A stretch of 26,393 nt of DNA from JACPLA01 sp035291905 (GTDB lineage Bacteria; Bacteroidota; Ignavibacteria; UBA10030), in contig DATDRF010000114.1 in the NCBI GenBank assembly GCA_035291905.1, forward strand, positions 1 to 26,393, read 5' to 3'. The notes under the pieces are model-generated. The model was not told where the DNA came from and did no database searches. It was given only the letters and a program-made list of their open reading frames with translations. This document shows positions 5,666 to 14,726 of this stretch, in pieces (position 1 is the stretch's first letter; each line of letters begins with the position of its first letter). The translations under genes were made by a program, and so were the position numbers.

Positions 5666-7057
5666 ATGGATGAAGAAAAGCGTCTCTTCGAAGACCGGTT
5701 TCAGGACTTCCTGAAGGAAGGCGGGCTGGCCCGCCCGAAGGGGAGCATTGTGCTTGCCGTGAGCGGAGGCGTCGATTCCATGGTCATGATGCATCTTTTC
5801 AACAGCATCCGCAAAACGTGGGACCTGCGGCTCTCTGTCGTTCACGTCAATCATCACTTGCGCGGAGATGAGTCGGACGGAGACGAGCATTTCGTCGCGG
5901 GGGCGGCAGCCGAATTGAGCCTTCCCTGTACCGCGCTTCACGTCGACGTTCAGTCGTACCAATCAGCTCATCGGCTCTCCAAGCAGGAGGCCGCAAGGGA
6001 GGTTCGATATCGGGCATTCGAGACCGCCCGGGTCGACCGGGGCTTCGATGCAGTCGCCACGGCCCATCATGCCGGCGACAATGCAGAGACCGTTCTGATG
6101 AATGCGCTCCGGGGTGCCGGGATTCGGGGACTTTCGGGAATCCCCCCGCGTCGCGAGAAAGGATCGGTCATTCGGCCACTCCTTTGGGCTACGAGAGATG
6201 AAATCGAAGACTACGCTGCCATGAACGGAATTCGGCACCGTGAAGATTCCTCGAATACCTCGACAGCGTACACAAGGAATGCACTTCGGCACGTCATTCT
6301 TCCCCGGCTCGAGAGCCTGACTCAATCAAATGTCGTCGAGTCACTCAACCGCATTTCCACGGTTATGCGATCACTCCAGCAACGGATCGACTCAGAACTC
6401 AGGTCCAAAATGCAGGCGATTGTGGTCAGCGAGACAAACAGTGTAACCGTCCTTCTCGATGCATTCCTTCGGGAGCCCTTGTATCTGCAAGAAGAGATGA
6501 TGCTGGAGATCTTCCGAAACCTTGAAATCGAGCCTTCGGCCCGAAAGGTCCAGTCGTGTCTTGATCTTTGCACGCGGCCCTCCGGACGATCCCTTCAACT
6601 GGCTGCCCGATTGCGCCTGTATCGTGAGCGGGAAAGGCTCGTGTTTGCGGAGCCGCGTCCCAAAGAGGAATTTGAATACCGTATCGAAATGGGCAAGGAA
6701 TATTCATTTGCCCGTTTCAAATTTGGCTCGACAGAGGTTGCCGGCGTCCCCGATTATCGTGATCATTTGGGTTCGACCGAATATATTGATGCCGACAAAG
6801 TCGGAAATACTCTTGTCCTTCGGAACTGGAAGCAGGGTGACTGGTTCCTGCCTTTGGGAATGGAGAACAAGAAGAAATTGAGCGATTTCTTCACGAACGA
6901 GAAAGTACCTTTTTTGACAAAGCAGTCCACACCGATTCTTGAGTCTGAGGGATCCGTGGTGTGGGTATGCGGATTGCGGCTTGATCAGAGGTTCAGGATC
7001 ACACCGGCCACGAGACACGTTGTTCAACTGAGCTATTCACCTATTTTCCCACAATAA
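5666..7057 (+). CDS. tilS: tRNA(Ile)-lysidine synthase TilS
   Basis: TilS attaches lysine to C34 of the CAU-anticodon isoleucine tRNA, so that it reads AUA codons and is charged with Ile. The N-type ATP pyrophosphatase loop SGGVDS is at residues 33-38 of the 463-residue product, followed by HVNHHLRGDESDGDE and THHxGDNAETVLMNALRGAGIRG-like family segments. The C-terminal substrate-binding domain shows RNWKQGDWFLPLGM and KKLSDFFTNEKVP. In-frame ATGs at 5633 and 5651 exist. The first sits in a terminator arm; the one at 5666 has GGAG 9 nt upstream and is preferred. The order tilS-hpt-ftsH is widely conserved in bacteria, and hpt follows after 3 bp. Confidence 0.95.
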   Translation: MDEEKRLFEDRFQDFLKEGGLARPKGSIVLAVSGGVDSMVMMHLFNSIRKTWDLRLSVVHVNHHLRGDESDGDEHFVAGAAAELSLPCTALHVDVQSYQSAHRLSKQEAAREVRYRAFETARVDRGFDAVATAHHAGDNAETVLMNALRGAGIRGLSGIPPRREKGSVIRPLLWATRDEIEDYAAMNGIRHREDSSNTSTAYTRNALRHVILPRLESLTQSNVVESLNRISTVMRSLQQRIDSELRSKMQAIVVSETNSVTVLLDAFLREPLYLQEEMMLEIFRNLEIEPSARKVQSCLDLCTRPSGRSLQLAARLRLYRERERLVFAEPRPKEEFEYRIEMGKEYSFARFKFGSTEVAGVPDYRDHLGSTEYIDADKVGNTLVLRNWKQGDWFLPLGMENKKKLSDFFTNEKVPFLTKQSTPILESEGSVVWVCGLRLDQRFRITPATRHVVQLSYSPIFPQ

Positions 7058-7060
7058 TTC

Positions 7061-7624
7061 ATGCCCGATTCCGTCCTTGTAAACAACGATCGTTTCGACC
7101 TGTTCCTTTCCGAGCAGCAGATACAGAAGAGAATAAAGGAGCTCGCGGCGGCAATCAACGACGACTACAGGGGGAGGACTCCGATTTTCATCGGTATCCT
7201 GAACGGGTCGTTCATATTCTTTGCAGACCTGATCCGGGAGATCACTGTCGACTGCGAGGTCGATTTCCTGAAGCTCTCAAGCTACGGGGACGCCAAGATT
7301 TCATCGGGCCAGGTGACACTCCTGAAGGAACTCAATTGCCAGGTGGAAGGGAGAGAGATCGTCATCGTCGAGGATATTATCGATTCCGGGCTCTCGATCG
7401 ATTTCATCAAGAAGCTGATACTGCGGGAGAACCCAAAGTCCTTCCGAGTTGTTTCACTGTTGTTCAAAAAGAGCGTTTCAAAAATCAATTTTCCCATCGA
7501 TTATGTGGGGTTTGAGATCCCTCCCGAATTCGTCATCGGGTATGGTTTGGACTACGCACAAAAAGTTCGTAACTTGCGGTCGATTTACAGGTTATCGGCG
7601 CAAGGCGCCCGCAAGGATGAGTAA
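7061..7624 (+). CDS. hpt: Hypoxanthine phosphoribosyltransferase
   Basis: This purine salvage enzyme makes IMP (and usually GMP) from hypoxanthine (guanine) and PRPP. The product has 187 residues, typical length. The PRPP-binding motif IVEDIIDSGLS spans 102-112, and ILNGSFIFFADLIR at 46-59 is the conserved N-terminal segment. VDFLKLSSYG at 68-76 and IGYGLDYAQKVRNL near the C-terminus also fit the family. It is tightly linked to tilS (3-bp gap), and a ribosome binding site for ftsH begins at its stop codon, so the three genes are likely co-transcribed. Confidence 0.95.
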   Translation: MPDSVLVNNDRFDLFLSEQQIQKRIKELAAAINDDYRGRTPIFIGILNGSFIFFADLIREITVDCEVDFLKLSSYGDAKISSGQVTLLKELNCQVEGREIVIVEDIIDSGLSIDFIKKLILRENPKSFRVVSLLFKKSVSKINFPIDYVGFEIPPEFVIGYGLDYAQKVRNLRSIYRLSAQGARKDE

Positions 7625-7634
7625 GGAGAACATC

Positions 7635-9710
7635 ATGGATGAGAAGTGGCTTAACGAGGATTCTTCGGATGAGAAGAAAGACGGCGGAAATCGCAGCCGT
7701 CCGCCTTCGCAGAAACCTCCTCAGCGCAAAGGGTCGAAACAGTACCGTGAGGACGAATTCAATTGGAACAAGGTAGGCCGGGTCATTGCAAGCTGGCTTG
7801 GTATTCTCCTTGCCGTTTTCCTCATCATGTACGCCTTCAAGAGCAACGAGGAGACAGAATACGAGATCAGCTTTACGACGTACCAGCAGATCCTGGCAGA
7901 CGGGAGGCTTGCCGAAGCGATCATCAAGAAGGCCAATCTCAACGATTTCGATTTCCACGGCAAGCTTCGGGAACCGATGGACATCACCACGGCGAGCGGC
8001 AAAACCGCACGCGGCGCCACGCGGGTTGTGCTGACACTGCCGTATATCGATCAAAACACCATCAGCGAGTGGAACCAGAGGTCATTGAAGTTCAACATTG
8101 TCAAGGAAGACAGCACCTGGATCAGCGCACTCGTGAGTTTTCTCCCGTGGATCCTTCTGATCGGCATCTGGCTCGTGATTTTCAGGCGGATGCAAGTGGG
8201 GGCCGGAGGCACAAAGGGGCTCTTTTCCTTTGGGAAGAGCCGGGCGAAGCTTCTCACTGAAGGGGGAAATCGCGTCACATTCATGGATGTTGCGGGAGCT
8301 GACGAAGCGAAGGCCGAACTCCAGGAGATCATTGAGTTCCTTAAGGACCCCGGGAAGTTCCAGAGACTGGGGGGCAAGATCCCTCGCGGTGTGCTGCTCC
8401 TCGGCCCTCCGGGGACCGGCAAGACCCTCCTTGCCCGCGCCGTTGCAGGAGAAGCAGGGGTGCCTTTCTTTACCATCAGCGGAGCCGACTTTGTCGAAAT
8501 GTTCGTAGGTGTGGGAGCGAGCCGCGTACGTGATCTTTTTGAACAGGGGAAAAAGAGCGCGCCGTGCATCATTTTCATTGATGAAATCGACGCAGTGGGC
8601 CGTCAGCGCGGAGCCGGCCTGGGCGGCGGACACGACGAGCGGGAGCAGACCCTCAATCAGCTTCTCGTGGAAATGGACGGTTTTGAGCAAAACAGCGGCG
8701 TCATTATCATCGCTGCCACCAACAGGCCCGATGTTCTTGACCCTGCCCTCCTCCGTCCGGGAAGATTCGACCGGCAGGTCGTCGTTGACCGTCCCGATGT
8801 GAAAGGCCGTGAAGGAATCTTCCGCGTCCACACCAAAAATATTCCGTTGACGGAAGACGTGAAATTGGAGGTGCTGGCAAAGGGAACCCCCGGACTCTCA
8901 GGGGCCGACATTGCCAATCTTGTCAATGAAGCTGCCCTCCTCGCAGCGCGGCGGAACAGCAAAGCTGTCTCCATGCAGCATTTCGAAGAGGCGAAGGACA
9001 AGGTCATGATGGGGATGGAACGAAAATCTCTCATCATCTCCGACCGTGAAAAGAAGGTTACAGCCTATCACGAGTCCGGCCACGTTCTCGTCGCGAAATT
9101 TCTTCCCGAAGCCGATCCCGTTCACAAGGTGACGATCATTCCCCGCGGACGCGCCCTTGGCGTGACGACGTATCTTCCCATCGACGAGAAGCACACATAT
9201 TCGAGGGAATACCTCGAATCGATGATCACGTATGCATTGGGAGGCCGTGCTGCCGAAAAGATCGTTTTCAACCAAATCACCACAGGTGCTGGCAACGACA
9301 TCGAACGCTCCACAGAAATCGCGCGGAAGATGGTGTGCGAGTGGGGCATGAGCGACAAACTGGGCCCTCTTGCGTACGGAGCCAAGGAAGAGGAACTCTT
9401 TCTCGGACGCGAAATCACTCGTTCACGGAATTTCAGCGAAGATACTCAAATCGCGATCGATGCCGAAGTGAAACGCATTGTCTCTCAGTGCATGAAGCAG
9501 GCGGACAAGATTCTGAAGGATAACGTAGCCAAGCTCCATCGGCTGTCAAATGCCTTGCTCGAGCGCGAGATTCTCGACTCTGACGAGATCGACAAGATTC
9601 TCCGGGGAGAGAAACTTCCACCGATGGAAAAACGAAAGAACGGAGAGCTCGAGCCCGAAAAGCCGGCTTCCGCCCCATCTGGAATTTCGAAGGCAAAGAA
9701 AGGATCATGA
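7635..9710 (+). CDS. ftsH: ATP-dependent zinc metalloprotease FtsH
   Basis: FtsH is a hexameric membrane-anchored AAA+ protease that extracts and degrades membrane and regulatory proteins. The 691-residue product has a charged cytosolic N-terminus of about 48 residues, TM1 (about 49-67), a periplasmic domain, TM2 (about 165-184), Walker A GPPGTGKT (257-264), Walker B FIDEID (314-319), the second region of homology with Arg fingers ending RPGRFDR (374-380), and the zinc motif HESGH (479-483). ATG at 7635 has AAGGAG 6 nt upstream. A start at 7617 would overlap hpt by 8 bp and add only six residues. The charged N-terminal extension is longer than in Escherichia coli. The next gene overlaps by 4 bp. 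Confidence 0.96.
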   Translation: MDEKWLNEDSSDEKKDGGNRSRPPSQKPPQRKGSKQYREDEFNWNKVGRVIASWLGILLAVFLIMYAFKSNEETEYEISFTTYQQILADGRLAEAIIKKANLNDFDFHGKLREPMDITTASGKTARGATRVVLTLPYIDQNTISEWNQRSLKFNIVKEDSTWISALVSFLPWILLIGIWLVIFRRMQVGAGGTKGLFSFGKSRAKLLTEGGNRVTFMDVAGADEAKAELQEIIEFLKDPGKFQRLGGKIPRGVLLLGPPGTGKTLLARAVAGEAGVPFFTISGADFVEMFVGVGASRVRDLFEQGKKSAPCIIFIDEIDAVGRQRGAGLGGGHDEREQTLNQLLVEMDGFEQNSGVIIIAATNRPDVLDPALLRPGRFDRQVVVDRPDVKGREGIFRVHTKNIPLTEDVKLEVLAKGTPGLSGADIANLVNEAALLAARRNSKAVSMQHFEEAKDKVMMGMERKSLIISDREKKVTAYHESGHVLVAKFLPEADPVHKVTIIPRGRALGVTTYLPIDEKHTYSREYLESMITYALGGRAAEKIVFNQITTGAGNDIERSTEIARKMVCEWGMSDKLGPLAYGAKEEELFLGREITRSRNFSEDTQIAIDAEVKRIVSQCMKQADKILKDNVAKLHRLSNALLEREILDSDEIDKILRGEKLPPMEKRKNGELEPEKPASAPSGISKAKKGS

Positions 9711-10423
9711 CACAAGGGCCGTTCGGGGTGAAGGATCTTCTGCAACCGGACGCGATGGCTTCTGAGGCTCTCGAGCAGAAAGCTACCATTGACTACAGAT
9801 CGGAGATCATCCGCAAGTCCATCCACCTCTGTTCCCTTGCGATTCCGATCATCTATTATTTCATTTCTCAGCGTTTCGGACTCATCCTCCTCGTTCCCGT
9901 CACCGCGGCGTTTCTTCTTACCGATGTCGCCCGGCACTACAGCAAGCGCGTAGGCAAATGGTATCAACGCTGGTTCGGGTGGCTCCTGAGACAACATGAG
10001 CAGGACGCTTCCGTCCGGCGACTCAATGGAGCCACGAACATCCTGCTTTCCGCCGTCCTCTGTGTTCTGCTTTTTCCCAAGATCATCACGATCAATGCGT
10101 TCGCAATTCTCATTATTGGAGACACCACGTCCGCTCTCATTGGAAGACGATTCGGGAAGCGGAGGCTTTTCAGTAAAAGCCTGGAAGGGACGCTGGCGTT
10201 CTTCCTCTCGGCACTAGTTGTCGTCCTTGTTGCTCCCAAACTCGCGGCATCCGCCGGGGAATACGCGATTTGGATTGCAGGGGCGGCGGTGGGAGCAGTG
10301 GTGGAGGCCTCCACCGTCAAGAATATTGACGACAATATCACGGTTCCGCTGGCGATCGGACTTGCCGTGTGGGGTCTCTATCTGCTCTTCCTCCCCGGCC
10401 TTGATCTCAACCTCATGATGTAG
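9707..10423 (+). CDS. Dolichol/phytol kinase-like membrane protein
   Basis: The 238-residue polytopic membrane protein (about 6-7 segments) has hallmarks of the SEC59/DGK1/VTE5 group of CTP-dependent lipid kinases, distant relatives of CdsA. These are an N-terminal RKSIHLCSL, IGDTTSALIGRRFGKRRL around residues 144-161, KSLEGTLAFF just after it, and EASTVKNIDDNITVPL near the C-terminus. Such enzymes phosphorylate isoprenoid alcohols or diacylglycerol. The substrate here is unknown; polyprenol, phytol-like alcohol or diacylglycerol are all possible. Its ATG overlaps the ftsH stop, with AAAGGA before it. The first 25 residues are polar and poorly conserved-looking, so a later start (Met at 9755) cannot be excluded. 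Confidence 0.85.
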   Translation: MTQGPFGVKDLLQPDAMASEALEQKATIDYRSEIIRKSIHLCSLAIPIIYYFISQRFGLILLVPVTAAFLLTDVARHYSKRVGKWYQRWFGWLLRQHEQDASVRRLNGATNILLSAVLCVLLFPKIITINAFAILIIGDTTSALIGRRFGKRRLFSKSLEGTLAFFLSALVVVLVAPKLAASAGEYAIWIAGAAVGAVVEASTVKNIDDNITVPLAIGLAVWGLYLLFLPGLDLNLMM

Positions 10424-10441
10424 CAGCTCCAAGGAGCCCCC

Positions 10442-11524
10442 ATGAAAGCTTTGCGGACCTTCCTTCTTCTTGTTCTCCCGATCTTCATTCTCGCTGCCTG
10501 CAGTGAGGTGAAGACCTCCGCGACCGGGCATGATGACGAGATTCTTCTCTTCACTGATGACGAAACGTGGGCCCTCCTCGAACCGGCAATCCTTCAAACA
10601 TTCCAGGACACCGTCCTTACTCCCCAACCCGAGGCGTGGTACACCGTCAAAAGAGTTCCGTTTGAGGACTACCCGAATTACGAGAAGCAGGTGTTTCGGA
10701 TTGTTCTCGCCCCGCTGGACGGGACGGGGCCGGTGGCAGCGTTTGTGAAAGAATCGCTGGATCCGTCGGTTCGGGAGCTCGTGTCCGAAGGAAAGGAGTA
10801 TGTCCTCAACAAATACGAACCAAAGGCAAGGGGGCAGCTGCTGATGTTTCTTGTTGCCTCGAATCTCCCCTCTCTCAAGACTGTTCTTGAGACCAAGGCC
10901 GCCGACCTGCTTTACTTCTTCAAGAGCATAAGACTCAGGAGGGAACTCACCAGTCTCGAAGCGGAACGATCATACCAGAAGCTCGGCATCGAGCGATCGT
11001 TACTCGATCGTTATGCGTGGAAGATGACCGTTCAGCACGACTATTTCGTTGCGATTGATTCTGCCGACGGGAGATTCTTCTGGATGCGGCGCGCGAACCC
11101 TTCGGATATGGAGCGTTGGATCTTCGCTTCATGGCTCGATGCCGTCGATCCTTCCGTTCTGACCGATGACTTTCCCTTTCGTCTTCGCGATTCCCTGACC
11201 GCACAATATCTTCGAACGGTCAATAATGACGCCTATGTCGAAATCGCTCCCTACAATCTGCAGATCGAGAATATCAATTTTTTGGGACGCTTTGGGTACG
11301 AAATGAGGGGAAACTGGAGATTCAGTGATAAGAGCGGGGGCGGTCCGTTTGTCAACTACACATTCTACGATGAGAAAAGCCGTCGCATTTACACGGTCGA
11401 TGGGTCAATTTTCGCCCCCCGAGTGGAAAAGAAGGAATTGATCATCCAGGTGGATGCAATTCTTCATACTTTCCGAACAGCAGACGAGCTTTCTCAAGAG
11501 GACCGCGAGAAACTTGGTTATTAA
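10442..11524 (+). CDS. DUF4837 family lipoprotein
   Basis: The 360-residue protein has a lipoprotein signal: positively charged start, hydrophobic core, and lipobox ILAAC with Cys20. The body matches my recollection of DUF4837, a family restricted largely to Bacteroidota relatives. It shows an early EILLFTDDETWALL strand, a central region rich in aromatics, and a C-terminal GYEMRGNWRFSDKSGGGPF segment followed by a YDEKSRRIYTVDGSIFAP strand pair. The function is unknown; the predicted location is the outer membrane or periplasm. It lies 18 bp after the kinase-like gene and is the last gene of the rightward cluster. AAGGAG just upstream serves as a ribosome binding site. Confidence 0.85.
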   Translation: MKALRTFLLLVLPIFILAACSEVKTSATGHDDEILLFTDDETWALLEPAILQTFQDTVLTPQPEAWYTVKRVPFEDYPNYEKQVFRIVLAPLDGTGPVAAFVKESLDPSVRELVSEGKEYVLNKYEPKARGQLLMFLVASNLPSLKTVLETKAADLLYFFKSIRLRRELTSLEAERSYQKLGIERSLLDRYAWKMTVQHDYFVAIDSADGRFFWMRRANPSDMERWIFASWLDAVDPSVLTDDFPFRLRDSLTAQYLRTVNNDAYVEIAPYNLQIENINFLGRFGYEMRGNWRFSDKSGGGPFVNYTFYDEKSRRIYTVDGSIFAPRVEKKELIIQVDAILHTFRTADELSQEDREKLGY

Positions 11525-11539
11525 GAGGTGGGTGTGAAG

Positions 11540-11720
11540 GGGCTAAAGCCCTTGGGCTTGTGGGCTTGGTTACCCCGACCTGAAGGTCGGGGCAATGCCG
11601 CCTCCTCAAAGAGCAATGTCAATTCCTTCGTGTCACTTCGTATTACACGAAGAGCACGCCTGCGTGCCGAAACAGATCCGGCCCTGCACTACGGCGTGCA
11701 GGCACGAAGAAGACACGAAG
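11540..11720. repeat. Palindrome-rich convergent intergenic region
   Basis: This stretch between two converging genes holds several self-complementary units. GGGCTAAAGCCC lies around 11540-11551. A perfect 8-bp hairpin with a TGAA loop spans 11573-11592. TTCGTGTC-type words near 11627-11640 are inverted at about 11702-11719 (CACGAAG and GACACGAA). CTGCAC and GTGCAG flank a 6-nt loop at about 11684-11701. No T-run follows the hairpins, but they may help to end or protect transcripts from both sides. They look like several different dispersed palindromic elements stacked together. Confidence 0.75.
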
Positions 11721-11734
11721 TTCAAGAAGAAAGC

Positions 11735-12280
11735 TCACCAGTTTACCTTGACAGTGAATTTCTCGCCTGTTGTTTTATCCCCGTACCGCACAAATCCGTT
11801 CTGACGCGCGAAGCTGACCAGGTCGACGAGGACCTTTACATCCTGCCGGCAGTAGTCGGCGATGAGCTGAATCTTTCCCTCCTTCCACCACTGAAGCGAC
11901 TGAAGTCCGTTGGCAATCTTACCCACATTCAGCGTGGCTTGTGCGAGTGAATCGAGCGAGAGACGGTGGTTCAATCGCCTCTTGAGATCGGTCAAAATGT
12001 CAAATGACGCGCCGTTGATGCGGGCAACATCCCCGTAATGCGACAGTACCCGGGAATCGAAACCGTCTCCATTGAAGCTGAGAATCTTCCCGAAGCCCGA
12101 AAGATAGCGAATGAGGTTCGGTGCGTCAGGCTCTTCCCACTGACGAAATCCATCCTCGGGGCTCCACGTCACAGCCACGGCAATCCGCATGAGATGGATG
12201 TTTTCCCACCCCCCAACTTCGCCCGCCGACAATTGAGTCTCAATGTCGTAGTAGACTTCAGAGAAAAGATCGAGTTGCAT
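11735..12280 (-). CDS. DEDDy-type 3'-5' exonuclease (RNase H-like fold)
   Basis: The 181-residue protein has the three exonuclease motifs of the DnaQ/RNase_H_2 superfamily: YYDIET with Asp12 and Glu14, LSFNGDGFDSRVL with Asp75, and DYCRQDVKVL with Tyr143 and Asp147. The Tyr four residues before the last Asp makes it the DEDDy subtype, as in the exonuclease domain of family B polymerases and YprB-like proteins. No polymerase or helicase domain is attached. It should cleave single-stranded DNA or RNA from the 3' end; the physiological substrate is unknown. It follows cstA by 14 bp. No good ribosome binding site is visible, and it is the last gene of the leftward string. Confidence 0.82.
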   Translation of the reverse strand: MQLDLFSEVYYDIETQLSAGEVGGWENIHLMRIAVAVTWSPEDGFRQWEEPDAPNLIRYLSGFGKILSFNGDGFDSRVLSHYGDVARINGASFDILTDLKRRLNHRLSLDSLAQATLNVGKIANGLQSLQWWKEGKIQLIADYCRQDVKVLVDLVSFARQNGFVRYGDKTTGEKFTVKVNW

Positions 12281-12294
12281 TTAGGAGGCCGAAT

Positions 12295-14148
12295 TCAGGA
12301 GCATCCATACTCCGGCGGCGTGAAACCTGCCTCGGTCGCCGGGACCGGTTTTCCTCCAATCACGTACACACGTTTCACGAGAACCGAGTACCATCGGCGA
12401 AACGCCTCCACAAGAACGACAACGGCACAGATCATGATCGCCACCGTGAGGCCCGAATTCACATACCCCTGCACAGCAGTGGCCGGGTCAGCCGTCATGG
12501 GCCAGAAATTGTCGGTGATGTTCAGGTAGCAGGCGATAAGAGTGGTTGTTGAGACAAAGAGCATGGGAACAAGGGTCACCCACACGTACCGCACTTTCCC
12601 CGCATTGATGATGGCGCTCGTCGCAACGGCAAGGGCAACTCCCGCCAGAAGCTGATTTGCCGTACCGAACATCGGCCAGATCGTGCTGATCGATCCTGTC
12701 CAGATGAAGTATCCCCAGGAGAAGACCACAACCGTGGTAGCAATCAAAGAGCCCGGCAGCCAATCGGTCCTCTCGAACGGTTTCCAGAGCCGTCCGACAT
12801 ATTCCTGCACCAGGAACCTTGCCACCCGAGTGCCGGCATCGATCGTTGTAAGTATGAACAACGCCTCGAACATGATCGCAAAGTGGTACCAGAAGGACAT
12901 GAACTTTGCCATTCCGGGGATGCCGGAAAATATCTGAGCGAATCCGACGGCGAGGGAAACGGCTCCGCCGGTGCGTCCGGCGATGTTCTCCCCCACTTCC
13001 AGGGAGAGCATGTCGAGGTTCACAGTGGGCATGCCGAGTGCGGCAAATTTCTCGGGAGCAACGTTGATGGCAAAATAGTCGCCGGGCCAGAGGGAACTCG
13101 CGGCGATCAACGCAATGACACCGACGAGACCCTCCATGAGCATTGCCCCATAACCGATCATCCGCGCATCGCTTTCCTTGCTCAACATCTTGGGCGTTGT
13201 TCCGGACGAGACCAACGAATGGAATCCCGAGATCGCGCCGCATGCAATCGTTATGAACACAAAGGGGAAAATCTTCCCGGGAATGATCGGCCCGCCGCCA
13301 TGGATAAACTCCGTCAGCGCAGGCATATTCAGATGGGGCTGGACGATCATCACACCGATCACGAGGGCGAAGATGGTGCCCAGCTTCATGTACGAACTGA
13401 GGTAATCCCTCGGGACAAGGAGCAACCACACAGGGAGCACGGAGGCCACGAATCCGTAGGCAGCAATGGCAATCACCACTCCTTCTCGTGAGAGCGTAAA
13501 GTACGGAGCCAGGGCCGAACCGGGGATGTAACTTCCCAGGAAGACCGACGCGAACACACCCAGAACGCCAATGAGGCTCGCCTCAGCGACCTTTCCCGGC
13601 CTGATCCTATACATCCAGAGCCCGACAAAGAGGGCAAGCGGAATGGTCATGGCGATGGTGAACGTTCCCCAGGAGCTTTCCGCCAGGGCATTGACGACCG
13701 CCAGTCCAAGCCCCGCCAGTGCTATGACGACAATGATGAGGATTGCCACAGAACCGATGACTCCGGCCAGGGGGCTGATTTCAAATCTCGCGATTTCGGC
13801 GAGGGATTTCCCTTTGCGCCGTATGGAAGCCACCAGGATCACAAAATCGTGAACCGCGCCGCCGATAACCACCCCGATGACAAGCCAGAGAAACCCCGGG
13901 AGGTATCCGAATTGCGTTGCCAGAACCGGACCGATAAGCGGACCTGCGCCCGAGATGGCAGCAAAATGATGTCCGAACAGAACCCATTTGCTGGTGGGAT
14001 AATAATTCTGCCCGTCGTTGAGATCATGCGCAGGCGTGACCCGCGCGTCATTTATGGCCATGATCTTTGCAGCGATAAACGCGCTGTAATAACGATAGGC
14101 AATAACCATCACGCAGAGAGTGATAATGATGAGCGGCAATGCATTCAT
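12295..14148 (-). CDS. cstA: Carbon starvation protein A family transporter
   Basis: This is a 617-residue membrane protein with about 16 hydrophobic segments. The N-terminal FGHHFAAISGAGPLIGPVLA and PGFLWLVIGVVIGGAVHDF segments are hallmarks of CstA/BtsT. FHSLVSSGTTPKMLSKE and IWPMFGTANQLLAGVAL are further conserved stretches. Family members import pyruvate or peptides, usually induced by nutrient limitation; the substrate here is not known. It starts 21 bp after the pncA stop codon with AAGGGA upstream of the ATG, so it may belong to the long leftward operon. No obvious CRP-like site or own promoter was found in the small gap. Confidence 0.93.
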   Translation of the reverse strand: MNALPLIIITLCVMVIAYRYYSAFIAAKIMAINDARVTPAHDLNDGQNYYPTSKWVLFGHHFAAISGAGPLIGPVLATQFGYLPGFLWLVIGVVIGGAVHDFVILVASIRRKGKSLAEIARFEISPLAGVIGSVAILIIVVIALAGLGLAVVNALAESSWGTFTIAMTIPLALFVGLWMYRIRPGKVAEASLIGVLGVFASVFLGSYIPGSALAPYFTLSREGVVIAIAAYGFVASVLPVWLLLVPRDYLSSYMKLGTIFALVIGVMIVQPHLNMPALTEFIHGGGPIIPGKIFPFVFITIACGAISGFHSLVSSGTTPKMLSKESDARMIGYGAMLMEGLVGVIALIAASSLWPGDYFAINVAPEKFAALGMPTVNLDMLSLEVGENIAGRTGGAVSLAVGFAQIFSGIPGMAKFMSFWYHFAIMFEALFILTTIDAGTRVARFLVQEYVGRLWKPFERTDWLPGSLIATTVVVFSWGYFIWTGSISTIWPMFGTANQLLAGVALAVATSAIINAGKVRYVWVTLVPMLFVSTTTLIACYLNITDNFWPMTADPATAVQGYVNSGLTVAIMICAVVVLVEAFRRWYSVLVKRVYVIGGKPVPATEAGFTPPEYGCS

Positions 14149-14169
14149 TCGGTGGTCCCTTTTTTGACG

Positions 14170-14712
14170 TTACCTGACATCCCGCGATTCGATCAGTGTG
14201 ACCCCCTGTTCTTTCATTTCCCGCAATGCCTTCTCCCCATCCTGCGCCTTCACGTTCACAGCCGCAACCGCATCGGACACCACGAAGGTGGTGAACCCGT
14301 GCTTTACAGAGTCGAGCGCCGACGCCCTGACGCAGTAGTCGGTCGCAAGCCCCACGACATAGAGTTCGTCCACGTCCCGCTCCTTGAGGTACTTTGCCAG
14401 ATCCAGATTCGTTGCCTCGTAGGCCGAGTATCCGTCATCCCGGTCACCCGTCCCTTTCAGGAATACCTGCTGAATCCTGACATCGTTGATTCCCGGATGG
14501 AATTCCGCTCCTTTGGAATTATGAACGCAATGTACGGGCCACTTCTGAAAATGGACCGTCTTGTGGGGGTGCCAGTCTTTTGACGCGACAACAACGGAGA
14601 ATTTTTCCATGAGCTTGTTGATGACCGGAACCACCTTGTCGCCCCCGGGTACTGCGAGCGATCCGCCCGGACAGAAATCGTTTTGAACATCGACAACCAG
14701 CAATCCTCTCAT
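14170..14712 (-). CDS. pncA: Nicotinamidase
   Basis: The enzyme hydrolyses nicotinamide to nicotinate in NAD salvage. The 180-residue product shows the catalytic triad Asp8 (VVDVQNDF), Lys86 (FLKG) and Cys127 (TDYCV), and the metal ligands Asp47, His49 and His61 (DWH and WPVHC). The ATG at 14712 has GGGAAG upstream. A GTG at 14730, overlapping the pncB stop codon, is an alternative that would add six residues. The gene directly follows pncB, whose product uses the nicotinate made here, so the two form a salvage pair. Confidence 0.94.
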   Translation of the reverse strand: MRGLLVVDVQNDFCPGGSLAVPGGDKVVPVINKLMEKFSVVVASKDWHPHKTVHFQKWPVHCVHNSKGAEFHPGINDVRIQQVFLKGTGDRDDGYSAYEATNLDLAKYLKERDVDELYVVGLATDYCVRASALDSVKHGFTTFVVSDAVAAVNVKAQDGEKALREMKEQGVTLIESRDVR

Positions 14713-14726
14713 CTCAACTTCCCTTT

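Noticed and set aside
7449..7634. FtsH start far upstream at 7449
   Set aside because: It would place about 60 residues inside hpt in another frame. The ATG at 7635 has a strong AAGGAG site at good spacing.
11528..11950. Plus-strand open frame of 140 codons after the DUF4837 gene
   Set aside because: It crosses the palindromic intergenic region and then runs antisense to the exonuclease gene. It has no ribosome binding site or family similarity.
12488..13429. Minus-strand open frame of 313 codons within cstA
   Set aside because: It lies in another frame of the conserved transporter gene. Its translation is rich in Arg, His and Cys with no membrane or domain pattern, typical of a shadow frame.
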